From Microbacterium salitolerans (GTDB lineage: Bacteria; Actinomycetota; Actinomycetes; Actinomycetales; Microbacteriaceae): DNA of 64,000 nt. The notes beneath the pieces are model-generated. The model was not told where the DNA came from. It worked only from the letters and a program-made list of their open reading frames with translations, and did no database searches. Where the stretch lies: assembly GCF_019720895.1 (NCBI RefSeq), contig NZ_JAHKSH010000001.1:434001-498000 (forward strand), written 5' to 3'. The position numbers and the translations under genes are program-made. Shown here in pieces: positions 8,497-17,166 of this stretch (positions are counted from its first letter, which is position 1; each line of letters begins with the position of its first letter).

Positions 8497-9204
8497 GTGA
8501 TCACGCGATTCGAAGAGCTCGACTGGCAGTCCACCCCGATCGGCGACCTCATGCTGCGGCGGCGCACGGAGCCCTCGGTGGGCGAGGAGATCTACGAGGT
8601 CAAGCTCGGCGACGAGTACCTCATGTCGAGCCTGTTCACGGTCGCCGAGGTGCAGCTGTCGGTCCTCGGACTTGCGGCGGTGGAGGGCGAGAACCTCCGC
8701 GTGCTCGTCGGCGGCCTCGGCCTCGGCTACACCGCCGTCGCCGCTCTGCGCGACGAGCGGGTCGGCAAGCTGACGGTGATCGACCGCCTCGGCGCCGTCA
8801 TCGGGTGGCACGAGCGCGAGCTGCTCCCCGTCTCGCCCACGCTCGTTCGGGATCCGCGCACGACCCTCGTCGAGGCCGACTTCTTCGCCGTCATGCGCGC
8901 GGATCCGGCAGGGGACGACCCCGGATACTCCGCGATCCTCCTCGACGTGGATCACTCGCCGCGCCACCAGCTGGATCCGTCGCACGCCCATCTCTACACG
9001 GAGGGCGGGCTGCGACAGCTCGACCAGCACCTCGCGCCCGGCGGCGCCTTCGCGCTGTGGTCCGACGACGCCCCCGACGACGTCTTCCTGACGACGATGC
9101 GCGCGGTCTTCGGCGGCGTCGCCGCCCACGTGGTGGAGTTCGCCAACCCTGTCACGGGCGGGGTGTCGTCGAACACGGTGTACGTCGCGCGCAGTCGGGG
9201 CTGA
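8497..9204 (+). CDS. Spermidine-synthase-like (SAM-fold) protein
   Basis: 235 residues from a GTG at 8497 with GAAGG upstream. The core is a Rossmann methyltransferase fold: the glycine loop 'VLVGGLGLGYTAVAAL' (residues 68-83), an acidic strand end 'LTVIDRLGAVIGWH', and 'YSAILLDVDHSP' (146-157), the segment that carries the catalytic Asp in spermidine synthases. Many short actinobacterial homologues lack polyamine synthase activity and are only annotated by fold. It stands alone between an operon end and a convergent gene. Fold call good; reaction unknown. Confidence 0.75.
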   Translation: MITRFEELDWQSTPIGDLMLRRRTEPSVGEEIYEVKLGDEYLMSSLFTVAEVQLSVLGLAAVEGENLRVLVGGLGLGYTAVAALRDERVGKLTVIDRLGAVIGWHERELLPVSPTLVRDPRTTLVEADFFAVMRADPAGDDPGYSAILLDVDHSPRHQLDPSHAHLYTEGGLRQLDQHLAPGGAFALWSDDAPDDVFLTTMRAVFGGVAAHVVEFANPVTGGVSSNTVYVARSRG

Positions 9205-9213
9205 CGCGCGCGA

Positions 9214-9576
9214 CTACGCCGCGGGCACCGGCGTCTGCTGGTAGAGCGCGAGCCTCCAGGCGCCGTCCTGACGGACGTAGACGCTCGACATGAGCGCCGC
9301 GAACGGGGGCTCGCCGTCGCGGTATCCGCACCCGATGTAGCTGAGGATCGCGTGGTCCGCGCCCGCGTGGATCACCCGCTCGTCGGCGATCTCATACGAC
9401 GTCCACGTCGGCGCCTGGTCGAGCGAGTCGATGACGGCCTGCCGGTCGAACCTCTGACCGTGGGCCAGGACCATGACGCCCTCGGCGGTCATGATCCGGC
9501 CGTAGAAGTCCGCACCCGTGCCGTTGCAGAGCGACGCCCATCCCTGGTGCTCGAGGTCGAGAAGCTCGTCGTGCAA
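9214..9576 (-). CDS. SnoaL/NTF2-like (DUF4440) protein
   Basis: 120 residues. The pattern 'EHQGWASLCNGTGADFYGRIMTAEGVMVL' (in pieces), a middle 'YEIADERVIHAGADHAILSY', and the closing 'VYVRQDGAWRLALYQQTPV' is the alpha+beta cone of the NTF2 superfamily as in DUF4440. Such proteins are small enzymes or ligand binders. No catalytic role can be assigned. Monocistronic, convergent with the gene ending at 9204. Confidence 0.72.
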   Translation of the reverse strand: MHDELLDLEHQGWASLCNGTGADFYGRIMTAEGVMVLAHGQRFDRQAVIDSLDQAPTWTSYEIADERVIHAGADHAILSYIGCGYRDGEPPFAALMSSVYVRQDGAWRLALYQQTPVPAA

Positions 9577-9635
9577 GGTGTGCCTCCTTCTGTCGCGCCG
9601 GCGCCCCGATTATGGGGTCGGCGAGGAAGGATCCG

Positions 9636-9857
9636 CTACCCCGCCCGCACGAGCAGGTCGCCCACCTCGCAGTCGAGCGCGTCGCACACGGCGACGAGGG
9701 TCGAGAAGCGGATCGCCTTCGCGCGATCGTTCTTCAGCACCGACAGGTTCACGATGCTCACGCCCACGATCTCCGCGAGCCGCGTGAGCGTCATGTCGCG
9801 CTCGGCGAGCAGCTCGTCGAGGCGGCAGTGGATCCCGGATCCGTCCTCCTCGGGCAT
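9636..9857 (-). CDS. Small Cro/CI-type HTH regulator (YozG-like)
   Basis: 73 residues, almost entirely one helix-turn-helix: 'LDELLAERDMTLTRLAEIVG' then 'SIVNLSVLKNDRAKAIRFST' and 'DALDCEVGDLLV'. This is the YozG/HTH_26 family, routinely found next to DUF2975 membrane proteins. The start ATG overlaps the stop of the preceding DUF2975 gene (TGATG), so the three minus-strand genes 11205-9636 form one coupled operon. It probably autoregulates the operon through the repeats at 11232-11262. Confidence 0.88.
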   Translation of the reverse strand: MPEEDGSGIHCRLDELLAERDMTLTRLAEIVGVSIVNLSVLKNDRAKAIRFSTLVAVCDALDCEVGDLLVRAG

Positions 9858-10585
9858 CACACGAGCCCCTCGGTGTCGCGCTGGAGCTTCGCTCCGTGCT
9901 GGATGATGCTCGCGAGAGCGGCGCAGAGGATCGCGCCTCCGATCGGGAGGAACGGCACCGTGAGCTGGATGCCGTGCGGGACGAGGGTGCTCTCCGCGGG
10001 GAGTGAGGCCTCGACGGCGAGCACCCGGCCGATCCCGGTGAGGAGCTCGCCGGAGATGCCTGCGACGAGGATCACCCCCGCAGAGATGTAGAGCGCGCGG
10101 ACGACGCCAGGTGCGAAAGGAGTGCCGGCCTTGAACCGAGAAGCCATCACGGCGATGGCAGCCAGGGGCGCCGTGATCGCGACCAGCGTCAGGGCTTCGC
10201 CGATCGCGAGAAGCGTACGCAGACCGAGCGGTGCGCCGTCGATCGTGACGTGCGCCGACTCCGGGACGACGCATGTCAGTGTCGGGGTGGTGCGATCCGC
10301 CTGAGCCGGCTCGCAGGGAAGCTCGCTCGCGGCATCCCAGCTGAGCAGCTCGGTGGGGAACGAGATCACGTCGGACGCGATCGAGGTGACGGTGCCGAGC
10401 ACGATGGCCAGCAGTGCGCACGCGATCAGCCAGCTCGAGGCCGTCAGGGTGACGTTGAGGGCGATCGTCCTGCTCCCGCGCCGCCGCCCGCGCCACACGA
10501 CGATCAGCGCGACAATGACCAGCGCGGCGAAGAATGCTCCGAGCCACGCGAGTGACTCCGCGAGAGACAAGCCCCCGACAGTCAC
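9857..10585 (-). CDS. DUF2975 membrane protein (second copy)
   Basis: 242 residues from a GTG that overlaps the stop of the preceding gene (GTGA), in the HTH/DUF2975 operon. Four predicted helices: 'LGAFFAALVIVALIVVW', 'SSWLIACALLAIVLGTV', 'ALTLVAITAPLAAIAVMA' and 'LPIGGAILCAALASII'. A long extracytoplasmic loop between helices 2 and 3 carries two Cys (Cys93, Cys106 region). It ends KLQRDTEGLV, identical to the tail of its neighbour. The family has no known biochemical function. It may be a membrane sensor holding the HTH partner. Divergent N-terminal half with identical tail suggests an old tandem duplication. Confidence 0.85.
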   Translation of the reverse strand: MTVGGLSLAESLAWLGAFFAALVIVALIVVWRGRRRGSRTIALNVTLTASSWLIACALLAIVLGTVTSIASDVISFPTELLSWDAASELPCEPAQADRTTPTLTCVVPESAHVTIDGAPLGLRTLLAIGEALTLVAITAPLAAIAVMASRFKAGTPFAPGVVRALYISAGVILVAGISGELLTGIGRVLAVEASLPAESTLVPHGIQLTVPFLPIGGAILCAALASIIQHGAKLQRDTEGLV

Positions 10586-11205
10586 ACGAGCCCCTCGGTG
10601 TCGCGCTGGAGCTTCTCGCCGACGCGGAACGCGGCCGCGAGCGCGCCGAGCACGAACACGCCGAGCAGTGGGGTGAAGTTCACCTGGGCGAGCACGTTGT
10701 CGAAGTCTCCGTCGCTGATCGCGGCGAAGGCGCCGTTGATCGCGAAGGTCTGCAGCAGCATCGACGCGGCCCAGCCGATGCCGACGATCGCCGACGCCGT
10801 CGTGAGCATTGCCGTGTTGCGCGTCGTGAAGACCCGACCGCGTGAGATGTTGACGCACAGGAGGCTCACGCAGGCGAGCACGCCCAGGATGGCGAGCGTC
10901 ATGAGGACCACCTCGGCGATGAGCGCGGCGTAGGAGATACCGGGGATCCCGGGAGCTGCGACGGAGGCGCTCTCGACGAGGACCTCGCGCATCTCACCAC
11001 CGGGACCGATCGGCAGCTGCGCGGGGTCGCCGGAGAACGGCAGGAGCAGCGAGACCGGATCGCTCGAGACGATCCGCACGATCTCGGAGACGCCGAACAC
11101 GACCGCCCCACCGCCGAAGATCACCGCCATGACGGCGGTGCCGATCGCGGTCCACCGGTCGTCCTTCGTGAGCACGGCATCCGCCGCGGGTGCTGACTGA
11201 CTCAT
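10582..11205 (-). CDS. DUF2975 membrane protein (first copy)
   Basis: 207 residues. The ATG at 11205 is chosen because it follows AGGGGG and sits just downstream of a promoter and operator. In-frame codons further upstream run through a palindromic repeat and are not coding. Four predicted membrane helices, e.g. 'WTAIGTAVMAVIFGGGAVVF' and 'VVLMTLAILGVLACVSLLCV'. The loop between helices 1 and 2 is extracytoplasmic. The conserved DUF2975 features 'NISRGRVFTTRNTAML' and the terminal EKLQRDTEGLV are clear. First gene of the three-gene operon with the YozG-like regulator. Confidence 0.86.
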   Translation of the reverse strand: MSQSAPAADAVLTKDDRWTAIGTAVMAVIFGGGAVVFGVSEIVRIVSSDPVSLLLPFSGDPAQLPIGPGGEMREVLVESASVAAPGIPGISYAALIAEVVLMTLAILGVLACVSLLCVNISRGRVFTTRNTAMLTTASAIVGIGWAASMLLQTFAINGAFAAISDGDFDNVLAQVNFTPLLGVFVLGALAAAFRVGEKLQRDTEGLV

Positions 11206-11231
11206 GGGTCCCCCTGACCGATCGCCGTGTA

Positions 11232-11268
11232 TATCGAAAAACGATAACAACGAAAAACGATAAGTCAA
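11232..11268 (-). promoter_or_regulatory. Promoter with two tandem TATCG-A5-CGATA operator sites
   Basis: On the minus strand a -35 TTGACT (11263-11268) and a -10 TATCGT (11241-11246) are 16 bases apart. A perfect palindrome TATCG-AAAAA-CGATA covers 11232-11246. A second copy with one poor arm (CAACG-AAAAA-CGATA) covers 11248-11262, the centres 16 bases apart. The repressor would therefore cover both the -10 and the spacer. The YozG-like protein encoded in this operon is the obvious candidate binder. Confidence 0.65.
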
Positions 11269-11276
11269 GGAGTGAG

Positions 11277-11361
11277 AACACAACGCAGTCGACCCGGGGG
11301 CGCCCAGCCCCGAATAGGGGCCCATTCCGCCCGATCCGACGCAGATCGACTGCATTGTGTT
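11277..11361. repeat. Palindromic repeat family A, copy 1
   Basis: Terminal arms ACACAACGCAGTCGA (11278-11292) and TCGACTGCATTGTGT (11346-11360) are inverted repeats with one mismatch. About 53 GC-rich bases lie between. The same arms occur at 16201-16294 and 16342-16445. Read on the other strand, its interior resembles theirs. It sits between a promoter and a convergently placed 3' end. Confidence 0.8.
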
Positions 11362-11370
11362 GCGGCAGCA

Positions 11371-11826
11371 TCACCGCCGGTAGGTGATCGGATCCTCCAC
11401 GTACGACGCCCAGGCCGCGCGGATCTCGGGGGTGAGGCGAGTCGGCCGACCCGTCGCCGTGTCCACGAGCACGACGACTGTCGTCGCCCGCGCGTAGAGG
11501 GATCCGCCGTCGCCGAAGACCTCGTAGCAGAGCTCGGCGCTCGATCCGCCGAGCTTCCCGATCCACACCTGCACGTCGAGCGGATCCTTCGCGTACGGCA
11601 CCGGGGTGAGGTACTCGACCTCCTGGCGCGCGATGAGCGTCGCGAGCCTCCCGCCCGTCGAGACGGTGTCGGCGTCGAACACGGCCACGGGGCTGTCGCC
11701 GGATCCGTCGCGCCAGAACGCCCGGATCCGCGCCTCCTCGAGCAGCTTCATGAGGGAGACGTTGTTGATGTGGCCGAGGGCGTCCTGGTCGCCCCAGCGG
11801 CGATGAACGGGAATGTGTACGCGCAT
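11371..11826 (-). CDS. Acyl-CoA thioesterase, 4HBT/YbgC-FadM type
   Basis: 151 residues with the hot-dog fold signature 'HRRWGDQDALGHINN' (9-22), where the Asp/His/Asn cluster is the active site of 4-hydroxybenzoyl-CoA-type thioesterases. Then come 'EARIRAFWRDG' and 'ARQEVEYLTPVPYAKDPLDV'. It hydrolyses acyl-CoA thioesters in the cytoplasm; chain length is not predictable. It is divergent from clpC, whose start is 127 bases away. Confidence 0.87.
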   Translation of the reverse strand: MRVHIPVHRRWGDQDALGHINNVSLMKLLEEARIRAFWRDGSGDSPVAVFDADTVSTGGRLATLIARQEVEYLTPVPYAKDPLDVQVWIGKLGGSSAELCYEVFGDGGSLYARATTVVVLVDTATGRPTRLTPEIRAAWASYVEDPITYRR

Positions 11827-11952
11827 CCGCCCATGCTCGCATCGGATATGCCCACGGCGAACACGGCGCCGCGGGGGGATCCGGCTGGCTACCGTGGAAC
11901 AACGGCGCGTTCCAGCGTGTCGTCGATCGGCCCCAGCGCCCGGAGGAGTGAC

Positions 11953-14484
11953 ATGTTCGAGAGGTTCACCGACCGTGCCCGTCGTGTGGTTGTGCTCGCC
12001 CAAGAAGAGGCGAAGATGCTCAACCACAACTACATCGGCACCGAGCACATCCTGCTCGGCCTGATCCACGAGGGTGAGGGTGTCGCAGCGAAGGCACTCG
12101 AGTCGCTCGACATCTCGCTCGACGCCGTGCGCGAGCAGGTGCAGGACATCATCGGCCAGGGCCAGCAGCAGCCCACCGGCCACATCCCCTTCACGCCCCG
12201 CGCGAAGAAGGTCCTCGAGCTGTCGCTCCGCGAGGCGCTGCAGCTCGGCCACAACTACATCGGCACCGAGCACATCCTGCTCGGGCTCATCCGCGAGGGC
12301 GAGGGCGTCGCCGCGCAGGTGCTCGTCAAGCTCGGCGCCGACCTCAACAAGGTGCGCCAGCAGGTCATCCAGCTGCTCAGCGGCTACCAGGGCAAGGAGC
12401 CCGTGGGCGTCAGCCCCGCTGGTCAGGAGCAGCAGGACGCGTCCGGCAAGGGCGGATCTCAGGTCCTCGACCAGTTCGGACGCAACCTCACGCAGGCCGC
12501 ACGCGACTCCACGCTCGACCCGGTCATCGGGCGCGAGAAGGAGATCGAGCGCGTCATGCAGATCCTGTCGCGCCGCTCCAAGAACAACCCCGTCCTCATC
12601 GGCGAGCCCGGCGTCGGCAAGACCGCCGTCGTCGAGGGCCTCGCGCAGGCGATCGTCAAGGGCGACGTGCCCGAGACGCTCAAGGACAAGCAGGTCTACT
12701 CGCTCGACCTCGGCTCGCTGATCGCCGGATCCCGCTACCGCGGTGACTTCGAGGAGCGCCTCAAGAAGGTCACCAAGGAGATCCGCACGCGCGGCGACAT
12801 CATCGTCTTCATCGACGAGATCCACACGCTCGTCGGCGCCGGCGCGGCCGAGGGCGCAATAGACGCCGCCAGCATCCTCAAGCCGCTCCTCGCGCGCGGC
12901 GAGCTGCAGACGATCGGCGCCACGACGCTCGACGAGTACCGCAAGCACTTCGAGAAGGACGCCGCGCTCGAGCGCCGCTTCCAGCCGATCCAGGTGAACG
13001 AGCCGTCGCTCCCGCACGCGATCAACATCCTCAAGGGCCTGCGCGACCACTACGAGGCGTTCCACAAGGTGCAGATCACCGACGGCGCCATCGTGTCGGC
13101 CGCGAACCTCGCCGACCGCTACGTGCAGGATCGCTTCCTGCCCGACAAGGCGATCGACCTCATCGACGAGGCGGGCGCGCGCCTGCGTCTGTCGATCCTG
13201 TCGAGCCCGCCCGAGCTGCGCGAGTTCGACGAGAAGATCGCCAAGGTCCGCGAGCAGAAGGAGCAGGCCTCCGAAGACCAGGACTTCGAGAAGGCCGCCT
13301 CGCTGCGCGACGAGGAGAAGTCGCTCCTGGGTGAGCGCCTCCGCCTCGAGAAGCAGTGGCGCGCGGGCGAGGTCGAGACCAACGCGGTCGTCGACGAGGG
13401 CCTGATCGCCGAGGTTCTCGCGCAGGCCACGGGGATCCCCGTCTTCAAGCTCACGGAAGAGGAGACCAGCCGTCTCGTCTTCATGGAGAAGGCGCTGCAC
13501 CAGCGCGTCATCGGTCAGGAGCAGGCCATCTCGGCCCTGTCGAAGACGATCCGTCGCCAGCGTGCCGGCCTCAAGGATCCGAAGCGTCCCTCGGGATCGT
13601 TCATCTTCGCCGGCCCGACCGGCGTCGGAAAGACCGAGCTCGCCAAGGCGCTCGCCGAGTTCCTGTTCGACGACGAAGACGCGCTCATCTCGCTCGACAT
13701 GTCCGAGTTCGGTGAGAAGCACACGGTGTCGCGTCTCTTCGGCGCCCCTCCCGGGTTCGTCGGCTTCGAAGAGGGCGGCCAGCTCACCGAGAAGGTGCGC
13801 CGCAAGCCGTTCTCGGTCGTGCTGTTCGACGAGATCGAGAAGGCCCACCCCGACATCTTCAACTCGCTGCTGCAGATCCTCGAGGAGGGTCGTCTGACCG
13901 ACGGTCAGGGCCGCGTCGTCGACTTCAAGAACACCGTCATCATCATGACGACGAACCTCGGATCCTCCGCGATCGCGGGTGGTCCGGTCGGCTTCCAGGT
14001 CGAGGGAAACCAGCAGACGACGTACGAGCGCATGAAGGGCAAGGTCGACGAAGAGCTCAAGCGGCACTTCAAGCCCGAGTTCCTCAACCGCGTGGACGAC
14101 ATCATCGTCTTCCCGCAGCTGACGAAGCCCGAGCTGCTGCAGATCGTCGACCTGTTCACGAAGCGTCTCGCCGAGCGTCTGCTCGACCGCGACATGACGA
14201 TCGAGCTCTCGCAGGGTGCCAAGGAGCGTCTCATCGAGATCGGCTTCGACCCGTCGCTCGGTGCGCGTCCGCTGCGTCGCGCCATGCAGCGCGAGGTCGA
14301 GGATCGCCTCAGCGAGTCGATGCTCTCCGGCCAGCTCGAGTCCGGCCACCACATCAAGGTCGACTTCGCGGACGGCACGTTCACGTTCCACAACGAGCTG
14401 CGCGGCGAGAAGGTCGCCGTCGGCCCGAATACGGGCGGCGACACGATCCCCTCCAGCCCGGAGATCACCGCCTTCGGCGAGTGA
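11953..14484 (+). CDS. clpC: ATP-dependent Clp protease ATP-binding subunit ClpC
   Basis: 843 residues, the normal ClpC size. Start ATG at 11953 after GGAGG. Order: two Clp_N repeats (1-145, both with '[14 protein letters not shown]'), AAA+ domain 1 with Walker [10 protein letters not shown] near residue 217, a UVR/middle region (about 415-460, '[15 protein letters not shown]'), and AAA+ domain 2 with Walker [10 protein letters not shown] near 555. The C-terminal D2-small domain follows ('[19 protein letters not shown]'). It unfolds substrates for ClpP and is generally essential in actinobacteria. Codon use is the best in the window, fitting high expression. Confidence 0.98.
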   Translation: MFERFTDRARRVVVLAQEEAKMLNHNYIGTEHILLGLIHEGEGVAAKALESLDISLDAVREQVQDIIGQGQQQPTGHIPFTPRAKKVLELSLREALQLGHNYIGTEHILLGLIREGEGVAAQVLVKLGADLNKVRQQVIQLLSGYQGKEPVGVSPAGQEQQDASGKGGSQVLDQFGRNLTQAARDSTLDPVIGREKEIERVMQILSRRSKNNPVLIGEPGVGKTAVVEGLAQAIVKGDVPETLKDKQVYSLDLGSLIAGSRYRGDFEERLKKVTKEIRTRGDIIVFIDEIHTLVGAGAAEGAIDAASILKPLLARGELQTIGATTLDEYRKHFEKDAALERRFQPIQVNEPSLPHAINILKGLRDHYEAFHKVQITDGAIVSAANLADRYVQDRFLPDKAIDLIDEAGARLRLSILSSPPELREFDEKIAKVREQKEQASEDQDFEKAASLRDEEKSLLGERLRLEKQWRAGEVETNAVVDEGLIAEVLAQATGIPVFKLTEEETSRLVFMEKALHQRVIGQEQAISALSKTIRRQRAGLKDPKRPSGSFIFAGPTGVGKTELAKALAEFLFDDEDALISLDMSEFGEKHTVSRLFGAPPGFVGFEEGGQLTEKVRRKPFSVVLFDEIEKAHPDIFNSLLQILEEGRLTDGQGRVVDFKNTVIIMTTNLGSSAIAGGPVGFQVEGNQQTTYERMKGKVDEELKRHFKPEFLNRVDDIIVFPQLTKPELLQIVDLFTKRLAERLLDRDMTIELSQGAKERLIEIGFDPSLGARPLRRAMQREVEDRLSESMLSGQLESGHHIKVDFADGTFTFHNELRGEKVAVGPNTGGDTIPSSPEITAFGE

Positions 14485-14493
14485 CCTGACCTC

Positions 14494-14524
14494 GAAGCCC
14501 TCGTCGCGATGCGGCGGGGGCTTC
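14494..14524 (+). terminator. clpC terminator hairpin
   Basis: GAAGCCC (14494-14500) pairs with GGGCTTC (14518-14524), nine bases after the clpC stop, with further partial pairing inside the loop. No U-tract. Confidence 0.6.
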
Positions 14525-14597
14525 GTCGTGCGCGGACGCGAGCGGATTCGGATCGCAACGGATCCGAGACGATCGGCCCCTTCTCGACACTGTTCAG

Positions 14598-14618
14598 GGT
14601 GAGAGACGATTGCTCACC
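14598..14618. promoter_or_regulatory. Inverted repeat in front of the ECF sigma gene
   Basis: GGTGAG-N9-CTCACC is a perfect 6-base inverted repeat ending 19 bases before the sigma factor ATG. It may be an operator or part of the leader. No recognised regulator matches it. Confidence 0.35.
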
Positions 14619-14637
14619 AGGTGACAGGGCGGATCCG

Positions 14638-15192
14638 ATGATCGACGAACCCAGCGATGCGGAGCTCGTGGCGCGAGCCGCGGCCGGCAGCGAGCCGGCC
14701 TTCCGCGCGCTCTACCGCGCCTACGTGCGCCCCGTGTACTGGATCGCGCACGGCCTGCTCGGCGATGTGCGTGACGCGGAGGAGGTCGCGCAGGAGACCT
14801 TCTCGACCGCCTGGCGCAAGCTGGCGCAGCTCGAGCTCGCGAGCGACTCGGCCCTGCCGTGGCTCGCGACGATCTGTCGGAACGTGGCGGCGAACCGGAT
14901 CCGCGTGCGCCGCCGCGAACGCGAGAACGTCGCCGGCGCGCTCGACGACCGGCAGCCCGACACCGTCGACGTCGAGCAGCAGGTGATCGACCGGGCCCTC
15001 GCCGCCCGGATCGCGCAGGAGGTCGACCGGCTGTCCGACACCGACCGCCGCATCTTCGCGCTCTGCGTCGCCGACGGACACGCCTACGCCGCCGCCGCGG
15101 ACGAGCTCGGGATCCCGCAGGGATCCGTGCGCAATCGCCTCTCCCGAATCAGAACCCGGCTGCGTGCCGTCGTCAGGGAGGAAGCACGATGA
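14638..15192 (+). CDS. ECF-type RNA polymerase sigma factor
   Basis: 184 residues. Region 2 spans about 22-88 ('FRALYRAYVRPVYWIAHGLL', 'DAEEVAQETFSTAWRKLA'). Region 4 spans about 125-178, with the helix-turn-helix 'ADELGIPQGSVRNRLSRIRT'. The ATG at 14638 is preferred over earlier in-frame starts because those add a basic, non-sigma N-terminus. Its stop overlaps the start of the DUF4349 gene (ATGA), so the two are coupled. The downstream membrane protein is a plausible regulator, though it is not a classical anti-sigma factor. Confidence 0.92.
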   Translation: MIDEPSDAELVARAAAGSEPAFRALYRAYVRPVYWIAHGLLGDVRDAEEVAQETFSTAWRKLAQLELASDSALPWLATICRNVAANRIRVRRRERENVAGALDDRQPDTVDVEQQVIDRALAARIAQEVDRLSDTDRRIFALCVADGHAYAAAADELGIPQGSVRNRLSRIRTRLRAVVREEAR

Positions 15193-16196
15193 ACAGCTCA
15201 GAGAACGTGACGCTGCCCGACCTGTCGGACGCGTCGATCGAGCGGATCGAGAGGGGCGTCTTCGAGGAGATCGCCCGCGAGAAGAACGCCGACGCCCGTC
15301 GCGCCCGGACGCGGCGGAGGTGGGTCGGCGGATCCCTCGGCGTCGCGGCCGTGATCGTCGGCGCGGTGCTCGTGGTGCCGCTGGTCTCGCAGCCCGGAGA
15401 GATGGGCGACAGCGCGTCGAGCGGGTTCGCGGAGGACATGGGGGCGGCCGAGGGCGTCGCAACCGACGACGACGCGGGCGGCGACCTCGCCGCGCCGGAG
15501 GAGGAAGCGCTCCTCGGCGACCGCGACATCATCCGCACGGGCCACGCGAGGCTCGTCGTCGACGACGTCGTCGCGGCCTCGGGGGAGCTCGAGGATCTCG
15601 CGAAGGAGCACGACGGCTATGTCGAGGCGATGGGGACCTCGCGCGGCGAGGGCGATGAGGACGTCGCGACCGAGGCGAGCAGCGGATGGGCGACGCTGCG
15701 CGTCCCCGCCGGCGACCTCGACGCCGTGCGCGACGCGCTGACGGAGATCGGCGAGGTGGCGAACATCGAGATGTCGCAGGTCGACGTGACCGCGCAGACC
15801 ATCGACCTCGAGGCGCGCATCGAGGCCAATCAGGCTTCGGTCGACCGACTGCTCGACCTGATGGGGCAGTCGGGGTCGGTGGGCGAGCTCATCGAAGCAG
15901 AGAGCGCGCTCGCGGAGCGACAGGCCGAGCTCGAGTCGCTCGAACGGCAGCTCGAGGATCTCGAGGACCAGGTCGGGATGTCGACCCTCGACATCCAGCT
16001 GACGAAGGCCCCGTCGGTCGAGCAGGCCGACCCCAACGGCTTCGTCGATGGCCTCACCGCCGGATGGAACGGCCTCGTCGCCGCACTGAGCGGCGCGATC
16101 GTGATCATCGGCGCGCTGATCCCGTGGCTCGGCGCCCTCGGCATCGGCGCCCTGATCGTCTGGGGCATCGTGCGGCTCCGTCGTCGTCGCGGGTGA
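15189..16196 (+). CDS. DUF4349 membrane protein with anti-sigma-like N-terminus
   Basis: 335 residues. A soluble N-terminal segment of about 45 residues ('LPDLSDASIERIERGVFEEI') looks like the opening of anti-sigma factors. It is followed by a membrane helix (about 50-72), an acidic linker, the DUF4349 domain (about 115-290), and a second helix pair at the C-terminus ('IVIIGALIPWLGALGIGALIVWG') ending in basic residues. The DUF4349 part includes a clear coiled coil ('ESALAERQAELESLERQLED'). Translationally coupled to the sigma gene, it may hold that sigma at the membrane. The pairing is inferred from gene order. Confidence 0.83.
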   Translation: MNSSENVTLPDLSDASIERIERGVFEEIAREKNADARRARTRRRWVGGSLGVAAVIVGAVLVVPLVSQPGEMGDSASSGFAEDMGAAEGVATDDDAGGDLAAPEEEALLGDRDIIRTGHARLVVDDVVAASGELEDLAKEHDGYVEAMGTSRGEGDEDVATEASSGWATLRVPAGDLDAVRDALTEIGEVANIEMSQVDVTAQTIDLEARIEANQASVDRLLDLMGQSGSVGELIEAESALAERQAELESLERQLEDLEDQVGMSTLDIQLTKAPSVEQADPNGFVDGLTAGWNGLVAALSGAIVIIGALIPWLGALGIGALIVWGIVRLRRRRG

Positions 16197-16200
16197 GGCG

Positions 16201-16294
16201 ACACAACGCAGTCGATCTGGTGCCCGGTGCGGCGGGCCGGCCCGTGTTTTCGGGGCGGCGCCAGCGCGGCCCGGCGGGATTGACTGCGTTGTGC
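16201..16294. repeat. Palindromic repeat family A, copy 2
   Basis: Arms ACACAACGCAGTCGAT (16201-16216) and ATTGACTGCGTTGTGC (16279-16294). Interior includes 'GTGCCCGGTGCGGCGGG' and 'CGTGTTTTCGGGGCGGC', both repeated exactly in copy 3. It begins five bases after the DUF4349 stop. Confidence 0.85.
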
Positions 16295-16341
16295 TGCGCG
16301 CCCGCGTGTGCACGCCGTCGTGGGTGACGCCGAGCACACCG

Positions 16342-16445
16342 ACACAACGCAGTCGATCTGGTGCCCGGTGCGGCGGGTCGGCCCGTGTTTTCGGGGCGGC
16401 GCCGGTATGGGGCGGCCGGATCGACTGCGTTGTGTTCGGACGTCC
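16342..16445. repeat. Palindromic repeat family A, copy 3
   Basis: Same arms as copy 2 (left ACACAACGC... from 16342, right ...GCGTTGTGT to 16445) in the same orientation. About 60 of the first 70 bases match copy 2. With copy 2 it fills much of the 463-base gap before the NAGS gene. In the rest (16446-16659) I see only the NAGS promoter. Confidence 0.85.
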
Positions 16446-16659
16446 CGCCGTACGGCTGCGATTGTGGGCGGGCCGCCCAGCCCTCCAGCTGCGGGCTCCG
16501 TGTCACGTCGGCTGCACAACGACGGCAGAACTCGCGCGACCGCCACCGGCTCCCGCGTGATTCCGGGGTTCGCCGACGGGCGATCGGAGAAATTGCCGTC
16601 GTCGTGCACCGCGCCTCGCTCGGAGCCGCCCACCAGGAGCGCGCAGTAGCCTGACCCCG

Positions 16660-17166
16660 ATGACCGATTTCACCGTCCGCCCCGCGCGCGCCGCCGACAT
16701 GGAGGCCGTGCACGGCATGCTCCAGCCGTACGTGATGCGGCGGATCCTGCTCGGCAAGGACCTCGTCGTCCTGTACGAGGCGACGCAGGAGTTCATGGTG
16801 GCAGTCGATGACGACGACCAGGTGATCGGATGCGGCGCCCTCCACGTCATGTGGGAGGACCTGGGCGAGATCCGCACCCTCCTCGTCGCCGACGATTGGC
16901 TGCACCGCGGCGTCGGCCGGGCGATCGTCGAGGTGCTCGAGGAGAATGCGCGGATCCTCGGACTCACCCGCCTGTTCTGCCTCACGTTCGAGACGAGCTT
17001 CTTCGAGCGCCGCGGATTCGCGGAGATCGGCGAGCAGGTCGTCTCGCCCGACGTCTACTCGCAGCTCGTGCGCAGCCCCGACGAGGGCATCGCCGAGTTC
17101 CTCGACCTCGCGCACGTGAAGCCGAACACCCTCGGCAACACACGCATGCTCAAGCAGCTCAGCTGA
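16660..17166 (+). CDS. argA: Amino-acid N-acetyltransferase (short, actinobacterial N-acetylglutamate synthase type)
   Basis: 168 residues, a single GNAT domain. Motif A is 'IRTLLVADDWLHRGVGRAIV' with the acetyl-CoA loop R/Q-x-x-G-x-G/A. 'LTRLFCLTFETSFFERRGF' and the tail 'HVKPNTLGNTRMLKQL' match the short ArgA-like acetyltransferases that make N-acetylglutamate in actinobacteria. It catalyses the first step of arginine synthesis in the cytoplasm. A -10-like TAGCCT ends seven bases before the ATG, so the mRNA is probably leaderless. Confidence 0.85.
   Translation: MTDFTVRPARAADMEAVHGMLQPYVMRRILLGKDLVVLYEATQEFMVAVDDDDQVIGCGALHVMWEDLGEIRTLLVADDWLHRGVGRAIVEVLEENARILGLTRLFCLTFETSFFERRGFAEIGEQVVSPDVYSQLVRSPDEGIAEFLDLAHVKPNTLGNTRMLKQLS

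Noticed and set aside
11371-14391. Long open frame antisense to clpC (about 1000 codons)
   Set aside because: It is the reverse-frame shadow of a highly GC3-biased gene: Leu/Arg/Asp/Val-rich, low complexity, no domain. Only its last 151 codons are real, as the separate thioesterase gene at 11371-11826.
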